DNA of 64,000 bases from Streptomyces sp. NBC_00258 (GTDB lineage Bacteria; Actinomycetota; Actinomycetes; Streptomycetales; Streptomycetaceae). The stretch spans positions 434,001 to 498,000 of the forward strand of contig NZ_CP108081.1 of the NCBI RefSeq assembly GCF_036182465.1. The letters are read 5' to 3'. The number at the start of each line of letters is the position of its first letter. The stretch's first letter is position 1. A model generated the notes under the pieces. That model was not told the DNA's origin. It searched no databases and saw only the letters and a program-made list of their open reading frames with translations. The translations under genes and the position numbers were made by a program. Below, one piece after another: positions 59,375-64,000 of this stretch.

Positions 59375-59398
59375 AGGGGCGCCCGCAGGGGCGCCCCT
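59375..59398 (-). terminator. GC-rich hairpin downstream of HAD gene
   Basis: GGGGCGCCC and GGGCGCCCC pair around a short loop, and on the minus strand the stem is followed by TTTGC. It ends the leftward operon before the short ORF. Confidence 0.8.
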
Positions 59399-59434
59399 CC
59401 ACTGTAGTCGGGCTATGTGGTCACGCGCTGTCGA

Positions 59435-60076
59435 TTACAGGTGGTGCAGCAGGGACGGCCCGATGCTGGTGGGCTGGGGCAGGAGGTGATGGGCCCCGGC
59501 CGCGTGGAGAGCGGCGGGAGGGTGCCAGCCCCAGACCGCTCCTAGAGCGACGACTCCGGCGGCGCGGGCCGCGGTCATGTCGGAGGGGCTGTCCCCGACG
59601 AACACCGCGCGCTCCGGGGTGACGTCCAGTCGGCCGAGGGCGAGGTGCAGTCCGTCCGGGGCCGGTTTGGGCGGCGCGTCTTGCCGGGTGATGACGACCT
59701 CCAGATGCTCGGACAGTGCCTCCGGCAGCAGCCACCGGACACGGTCGGGGTCCTGGAGCGTGACCGCGCCGAGGGCCGTGCCCTGCGTGCGCAGGGCCAG
59801 CAGCCCGGAGAGCACCCCCGGGAACGTCTCGACCGGAGTCGTCGATGCCGCGCCGTCCCACCAGCGGTCACACGCGTCGTCGGGGTCGGCGACGTCCAGG
59901 AGCGCCAGGACCTCGCAGCGGGGGCGGCGCAGAGCGTCGGCCGGAAGGTCACCCGGCATCACGCGGGAGCCGGTGGCGCAGGTGGCGACCGCCGCGAGGG
60001 TGGACCGCATCTGGTTGGCGCTGTCCAGAAGCACCCCGTCCAGGTCGAACAGCGCCGCTTGCCTCGCCGCGTTCAC
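59435..60076 (-). CDS. HAD-family phosphatase
   Basis: GTG 60076 overlaps the upstream stop by 4 bp. The 213-residue protein has motif I LFDLDGVLLDS, motif II region LGAVTLQDPD, motif III PKPAPDG and motif IV VFVGDSPSDMTAA, all expected for phosphoglycolate-phosphatase-like HAD enzymes. Substrate unknown; neighbours suggest a phosphorylated nucleoside or sugar. Terminator follows. Confidence 0.87.
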   Translation of the reverse strand: MNAARQAALFDLDGVLLDSANQMRSTLAAVATCATGSRVMPGDLPADALRRPRCEVLALLDVADPDDACDRWWDGAASTTPVETFPGVLSGLLALRTQGTALGAVTLQDPDRVRWLLPEALSEHLEVVITRQDAPPKPAPDGLHLALGRLDVTPERAVFVGDSPSDMTAARAAGVVALGAVWGWHPPAALHAAGAHHLLPQPTSIGPSLLHHL

Positions 60077-60600
60077 GGCGTGCCGCCCGGGTCGCGGACC
60101 AGGGCGCGCAGGACCAGGTGGTGGTCGGAGAGCAGGGTGGTGGCGCCCGCGTCCCGGTCCAGGACACACACCGCCGTGCCGACCAGGGCGCCCCCGATCC
60201 GCAGCAGACGGGCGCTGCGCAGGAGACTGGCGCCGCTGCGGGCGGTGTCGTCGAGCAGGACGGTCCGTCGGCCTCCGAGCTCGGCGCCCTCGAGCTGCTG
60301 CCACGAGCCGCGTTGTTTGGGAGCCGGACGCAGGAAGGCAGCGGGCAGACCGGTGTGCAGGGACACCGCCGTGACCAGCGGGATGCCGGCCAGCGCCGGA
60401 CCGGCCAAGGCCTCGGTGCCGGCAGGCAGCAGGGCCGCCAGCGCGCCCGCGGTCTCCTTCAGCAGTTCCGGGTCACCGGCCAGCAGGTAGGGGTCGAAGT
60501 ACACGTCGAGCGTTTTACCGTCTGGCAGCCGGTAGGGGCCGGGCCGGTAGGTGACGGTAGCGATCTTCTCCGCGAAGGGGGAGACAGTGGATGGGGTCAC
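60073..60600 (-). CDS. PyrE-like phosphoribosyltransferase
   Basis: GTG 60600 overlaps the upstream stop by 4 bp. The 175-residue type I PRTase has TVTYRPGPYRLPDGKTLDVY, GPALAGIPLVTAVSLHTGLP and the PRPP loop RTVLLDDTARSGASLLRSAR. The pattern is closest to orotate phosphoribosyltransferase, but it is short and in an accessory setting, so another base may be the substrate. Confidence 0.82.
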   Translation of the reverse strand: MTPSTVSPFAEKIATVTYRPGPYRLPDGKTLDVYFDPYLLAGDPELLKETAGALAALLPAGTEALAGPALAGIPLVTAVSLHTGLPAAFLRPAPKQRGSWQQLEGAELGGRRTVLLDDTARSGASLLRSARLLRIGGALVGTAVCVLDRDAGATTLLSDHHLVLRALVRDPGGTP

Positions 60601-61151
60601 CGCGCGCACCGCCCGGCCTCGAGGGCCTTGAGATCGGCGTCGAGTGCTTCGGCGTCGGGAAGTTCCTGCAGGAAGCCCAGCGGCCGGGTGGGGCTCTCGG
60701 TCAGCCAGCCTTCGGCCCGCAGGAACGCGGACAGGCGGCACGCGGTGGGCCCGAGCAGCCGTACGGGCAGGGTACGGATTGTGGTGGCGTAGTACAGGGC
60801 GGCGGTGAGTTCGTGCAGCGTGCCGACCCCTCCGCCCATCGCCACGACCAGGTCCGCGTCGTCGAGGTAGGCGTGCAGCCGATCCCCCATGGTCGGGGCG
60901 TAGACGGTGGTGGTGACGTGGGGGTTGAGTGCTCCCCAGTCGGGGCGGTCGGCCAGTGTGACGGCGGTGACCAGTCCGCCGTGGTGGGTGGCGCCACGTG
61001 CGGCAGCCTCCATCAGCCCGTTGTAGCCGCCGTGCCGCAGGGCGTACCCGGCGCGGGCCAGCGCGGCGCCAGCCGCTTCCGCCAGCGGTTCCTCACTGTC
61101 CGGCGGTACGACTCCGGCGAACAGGGCCACGGTCAGGTCGGGACTGTTCAT
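60597..61151 (-). CDS. LOG-like (SLOG superfamily) nucleotide-binding protein
   Basis: ATG 61151 overlaps the upstream tail's stop (ATGA). The 184-residue Rossmann-like protein has VALFAGVVPP at the start, RHGGYNGLMEAAARGA (GGxxGLM) and the nucleotide loop VVAMGGGVGTLHEL, a variant of PGGxGTxxE. LOG proteins hydrolyse nucleoside 5'-monophosphates to base and ribose phosphate. The change to MGGGVGT could alter activity. Confidence 0.78.
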   Translation of the reverse strand: MNSPDLTVALFAGVVPPDSEEPLAEAAGAALARAGYALRHGGYNGLMEAAARGATHHGGLVTAVTLADRPDWGALNPHVTTTVYAPTMGDRLHAYLDDADLVVAMGGGVGTLHELTAALYYATTIRTLPVRLLGPTACRLSAFLRAEGWLTESPTRPLGFLQELPDAEALDADLKALEAGRCAR

Positions 61152-61315
61152 GCGAGCCCTTCCTCGTGCTGCTGGTAGGCGCGGTACGCGGCGATCTGGA
61201 CGGTCAGCAGGTCGACGGCGTTCGGGGCGATCCGCTGAGCGAGGCGCACGATGCGGTCCAGGTCCTCGTCGGCCTGCGCCACGGTGGGGACCGGCGGGCT
61301 GGTCAGCGCCTCCTA
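61148..61315 (-). pseudogene. In-frame tail of the nucleotidyltransferase gene beyond an amber codon
   Basis: After TAG at 61313-61315 the same frame continues EALTSPPVPTVAQADEDLDR, IVRLAQRIAPNAVDLLTVQI, ending EEGLA and TGA at 61148, which overlaps the LOG-like start as ATGA. The tidy coupling and protein-like sequence show that the gene formerly ended here, or still does by readthrough. Confidence 0.7.
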
Positions 61316-62062
61316 CAGCTCGGCCAGGCACTCCCGGCCGGTGGCGGTGCGGCCGACCTCGTCGGGGAGGTGGTACCAGCCGTGATGCCGCGAGTGCGGC
61401 ACCAGCGCGGTACGGTTCACGTCCCGGCAGGTGACGTTCAGGTCGTGCCGGAGGCCGTAGGCGATGTACTGCTGGCCCCGGGCCAGGCGCTTGCGGAGCA
61501 TCGCGTGCAGCACCATCGCCTGGACCAGCAGCTGGCCGCAGTCCGCCGGTGCTTCAGCCGCGTGGGCCAGTTCCTGCGCCGTCCGCGCCTGGGTGTCCGC
61601 GTCGGCCGTGTCCTCGGAGCCGGGTCCCTGCCACAGCAGCCTGGGGTTGATCCTCCGGTACAGCGCGCTGACCGCGCTGGTCGGGCACAGGTAGAGATCC
61701 AGTTGCAGCAGGTGGCCGTCGTGCGGCAACAGGTAGACGAACCCGGCGCCGCCCAGATTGCCGACGATGGTGTCCCGCCAGCCGGGCAGCAGGGTGCCGA
61801 AGGTGGTGGACATCAGCGCGTCCAGGCTGTCCATCAGCGCGGGCAGCCGGTCGTCGCGGACGGCGACGACCAGGTCGACGTCGGATAACCGGTCCGCAGT
61901 GCCGGTGGCGAGCGACCCGCGAACCAGCAGGTGTGTCACGGCGGTTGTGGCCGACAGGGCGTGGACCAGGTCGCCCAGGACGGCGAGCTGCGCCGGCCGG
62001 TGCGCGTGAGCCAGCTCCTCCAGCGGGGTGAGTTCGGTGGGCGGAAGTACGGCCGTGGGCAT
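61313..62062 (-). CDS. Nucleotidyltransferase-domain protein, interrupted by amber codon
   Basis: ATG 62062 (MPTAVLPPTELTPLEELAHA) starts a 249-residue frame ending at TAG. The nucleotidyltransferase motif is THLLVRGSLATGTADRLSDV then DLVV (GS...DxD) near residue 50. LLQLDLYLC may supply the third acidic residue. The full-length product would be 304 residues with the tail at 61148-61312. Loss of 55 residues may or may not abolish activity. Such proteins transfer AMP or related groups to antibiotics, proteins or sugars. Confidence 0.75.
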   Translation of the reverse strand: MPTAVLPPTELTPLEELAHAHRPAQLAVLGDLVHALSATTAVTHLLVRGSLATGTADRLSDVDLVVAVRDDRLPALMDSLDALMSTTFGTLLPGWRDTIVGNLGGAGFVYLLPHDGHLLQLDLYLCPTSAVSALYRRINPRLLWQGPGSEDTADADTQARTAQELAHAAEAPADCGQLLVQAMVLHAMLRKRLARGQQYIAYGLRHDLNVTCRDVNRTALVPHSRHHGWYHLPDEVGRTATGRECLAEL

Positions 62063-62097
62063 GCGGTGTCCTCTCGGGTGAAGGGATCGGGGCGGGC

Positions 62098-62967
62098 TCA
62101 GGGGCGGGCGAGCAGGTGCGCCTTCGCCGCCCGCCAGCGGCTTACGTCGGCGTCCGCGCGGCGGCCCGCGTGGAGTTCGGTGATCAGGTCGTACGCGCCG
62201 CCCTCCGGCAGGGCGTAGGTGTAGAAGGCGCGCAGCAGCGTCTGTTCGGCCGCGTCGGTGAAGCCGAGCTCCGCGAGCTGTCCGGCCCGCTCCAGCAGCC
62301 CGGCCCGGTCGGCCGACGTCATCTCCGGCAGGTCCGCCGCGTCCCCGTCGCGCAGGTGCGGGCGGGCGGCCAGAGCCTGGTAGGCGTCGTCTGCGTACAC
62401 GTCCGCGATCAGGTGGAGCCGGTCCGGGCCCGTGGAGTTGCACACCCCGTGCGCCTGCGAGGGCGTCAGCCGCCACAGGGACCCCGCCGCCATGTGGACC
62501 CGGGCTCCTGCGGTGACCAGGACGGCCGAGGGGTTGGTGACGAGCGGGACGTGCAGACGGTGCCGGCCACGCTCACTGAGCTCCGCGTAGTCGCGGTGTT
62601 CCCACAGATAGGAGTGCGGCTCGAGGCGGGCCAGTCGCACGTACATGAAGTCCAGTCCCAGCCCGTCGAGGAACTGCGCGGTGGCGGGCATGGCCTCCAG
62701 CAGGGAGGTGGGCCGGGGGTGGCCGTCTCCGATCACGACGTCGTGCGGATCGCCGGACATGTTCATCAGCGACGCCGTCCACCAGCCACCAGTCTGGTAT
62801 TCGCCGTACGCTACGACGCCGCGCGTCGGCGCCCCCAGCGCCTCAGCCCGCATCTGCTCGACCGCGGACTCCTCCAGGTCGGCCAGCCGGGCGACCTGGT
62901 CGAGCACCTCCGTCCGTCCGGGGCCGGTCTGCACCGCCGTGACGGCTGCGGGGAGTGTGGTCACCAT
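62098..62967 (-). CDS. Aspartyl/asparaginyl beta-hydroxylase-fold oxygenase
   Basis: ATG 62967 follows AGGAGGACGAA. The 289-residue protein has the cupin iron site and 2-oxoglutarate region of the Asp_Arg_Hydrox family: LEPHSYLWEHRDYAE (HxD), GRHRLHVPLVTNPSAVLVTA (Arg-His), TPSQAHGVCNSTGPDRLHLI (distal His and Arg). It is the first gene of the leftward operon, transcribed divergently from the regulator at 63171. Substrate unknown; members hydroxylate amino acids or peptides. Confidence 0.83.
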   Translation of the reverse strand: MVTTLPAAVTAVQTGPGRTEVLDQVARLADLEESAVEQMRAEALGAPTRGVVAYGEYQTGGWWTASLMNMSGDPHDVVIGDGHPRPTSLLEAMPATAQFLDGLGLDFMYVRLARLEPHSYLWEHRDYAELSERGRHRLHVPLVTNPSAVLVTAGARVHMAAGSLWRLTPSQAHGVCNSTGPDRLHLIADVYADDAYQALAARPHLRDGDAADLPEMTSADRAGLLERAGQLAELGFTDAAEQTLLRAFYTYALPEGGAYDLITELHAGRRADADVSRWRAAKAHLLARP

Positions 62968-63056
62968 TTCGTCCTCCTGACACGTCGTCGGACGCGGCCC
63001 TGGCGGGCAGCCGTGCAAGGACACCGCAAGGGCGAACTGCCGCACAGACCGGCGGC

Positions 63057-63091
63057 GTTGCCGCCCGTTGCGGGTCGTTGCCGCCCGTTGC
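63057..63091. promoter_or_regulatory. Two 15-bp direct repeats at 20-bp spacing
   Basis: GTTGCCGCCCGTTGC occurs at 63057 and 63077, in the gap between divergent genes. It is a plausible operator for the regulator at 63171. Confidence 0.6.
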
Positions 63092-63170
63092 CGTTCGCCT
63101 CCGGCGGCCTTCCCCCGCCCGCCGGGAGCCGGAAGACTGGTGCTGCCCGCGCCCGCGAAAGGGTTGGTCC

Positions 63171-64000
63171 GTGACCACTGATGCCACCGCACGCCACCCG
63201 CTGGCCTACCTGCTGGCCGTGCGCGGGACGAATGCGGAGGCGTATCTGCTCCGGGTGGCCGAGCAGCACCAGCGCATGGGGTACGGGCAGATGGCGTACC
63301 GCAAGGAGAAGGCGTCCCGGTGGATCGCCGGCGTCTACGCGCCCAGCTACCACACCCAACTCGCCATGGCCTCGCTCGAAGGCATCCCGCCCGAGGAGAT
63401 CCACGCCCACGGCTGGCCTGGCTGGCTGCTGCTGGCCCTGCCGGGCCACACCCTCTTTACCCTCCCGTGGACGACCACTGGGGCGGTGCAGGCACTGGAG
63501 ATCACAGGAGGTCCGGTGGACCGCAGGCAATTTCTGATCACCACGTCCGTCACCCTGGGCACCACCGTGGCGCAATGGTCCGCCGCCGCCCCAGCAGGAG
63601 CGGCCCCCACCGCGGGCCGCCATATCGGCGCCGACGTCCCCGACCACTTCGAGCAGCGCCTTGACAGCCTGCGAAGGCTGGACGACACCGTCGGCTCCGG
63701 CGACGTCTACGACGCGGCCCGCTCCGAACTCCGCCTGATCACCTCCACCCTCAAGAACGCCTCCTTCGGCGAGGGCGTCGAGCGCCGACTCTTCGGGGCC
63801 GCTGCCGAGGCGTCCCGCTCCGCAGGCTGGACGGCGTACGACAGCGGGAAGGCGGCCGCCGCCGAACGTCACTACTCCACCGCCCTGCGGGCCGCCGCCA
63901 GCGCCGACGACCCCGTCGTCGCAGCGAACGCCCTTGCGTTCTGGGCCATCCAGCACTACTCGACCGGCAACCCCCGGGGCGCGGTCGACCTGGTTGAAGC
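63171..64000 (+). CDS. HTH-type regulator with helical repeat domain (3' end beyond window)
   Basis: GTG 63171 follows GAAAGGG. The visible 276 residues begin TTDATARHPLAYLLAVRGTN, a short HTH-like segment in the streptomycete manner (MAYRKEKASRWIAGVYAPSY), then GGPVDRRQFLITTSVTLGTT, which marks a family of Streptomyces XRE/TPR regulators, then TPR-like helices (AAAERHYSTALRAAASADDP). It lies divergent from the hydroxylase operon and is probably its regulator. Confidence 0.75.
   Translation, partial: MTTDATARHPLAYLLAVRGTNAEAYLLRVAEQHQRMGYGQMAYRKEKASRWIAGVYAPSYHTQLAMASLEGIPPEEIHAHGWPGWLLLALPGHTLFTLPWTTTGAVQALEITGGPVDRRQFLITTSVTLGTTVAQWSAAAPAGAAPTAGRHIGADVPDHFEQRLDSLRRLDDTVGSGDVYDAARSELRLITSTLKNASFGEGVERRLFGAAAEASRSAGWTAYDSGKAAAAERHYSTALRAAASADDPVVAANALAFWAIQHYSTGNPRGAVDLVE

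Noticed and set aside
1..64000. CRISPR array
   Set aside because: I looked for evenly spaced repeats with unique spacers. The regular repeats found (126, 36, 12 bp) are coding or have no spacers, and no cas genes are present.

Overview
This window reads as a chromosomal accessory region of a Streptomyces-like actinomycete. The GC content is high, start codons are often GTG or TTG, genes are frequently coupled by 4-bp GTGA or ATGA overlaps, and many products belong to families typical of streptomycetes (NB-ARC/WD40 proteins, DUF6233-like proteins, MmyB-type regulators, replication-relaxation proteins, actinobacterial LexA). No housekeeping block is seen. Almost every segment looks mobile, defensive or degraded.

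Layout. (1) 1-14.6 kb is a probable defence island: a truncated-by-window membrane NB-ARC/WD40 STAND protein, a GajA/GajB pair (Gabija type), a small membrane protein followed by an HTH-GHKL ATPase with a zinc ribbon, and a 1399-residue STAND ATPase ending in a PD-(D/E)XK-like nuclease motif. (2) 15.2-25.4 kb is a mosaic of duplicated pieces. A helicase-associated-domain fragment plus a 177-residue gene occurs twice, with a third copy of the 3' tail, and a 172-bp repeat also occurs twice. Between these lie an AraC regulator, an anti-sigma-like kinase, a membrane HTH protein and several small secreted proteins. (3) 24.6-33 kb holds plasmid-like genes (replication-relaxation protein broken by an amber codon, DUF6233-like and zinc-ribbon proteins), a 12-residue-repeat membrane protein, an ImuB-like Y-family polymerase and two 12-bp-period repeat arrays.

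(4) 33,325-50,334 is the clearest discovery: a 17,010-bp transposon, with imperfect terminal inverted repeats and a 6-bp target duplication (TTCGTC), inserted into an ATP-dependent DNA ligase gene whose two halves lie at 32,983-33,324 and 50,341-50,967. Its recombination module is four GTGA-overlapped genes (three tyrosine-recombinase-like proteins and a DUF6262/TnpC-like protein). Its cargo is an MmyB-type regulator and an oxidoreductase set: three aldo/keto reductases, two SDRs, a quinol-monooxygenase-like protein, a carboxymuconolactone-decarboxylase-like protein, an FAD monooxygenase, an SMP-30-like secreted protein and an MFS exporter. Three copies of one operator-like sequence sit before the regulator, the oxidoreductase operon and the monooxygenase, which suggests one regulon.

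(5) 51-57 kb carries two small genes, a degenerate tRNA-Trp-like sequence, a LexA paralogue, a pentapeptide-repeat membrane protein and an N-terminal HTH-like protein. (6) 57-64 kb is a cluster of nucleotide- and phosphoryl-handling enzymes (Nudix, phosphotransferase, HAD, phosphoribosyltransferase, LOG-like, nucleotidyltransferase with an in-frame amber codon, Asp/Asn beta-hydroxylase). It is transcribed divergently from a regulator at the right edge. A 15-codon ORF with a hairpin on its stop codon precedes the phosphotransferase.
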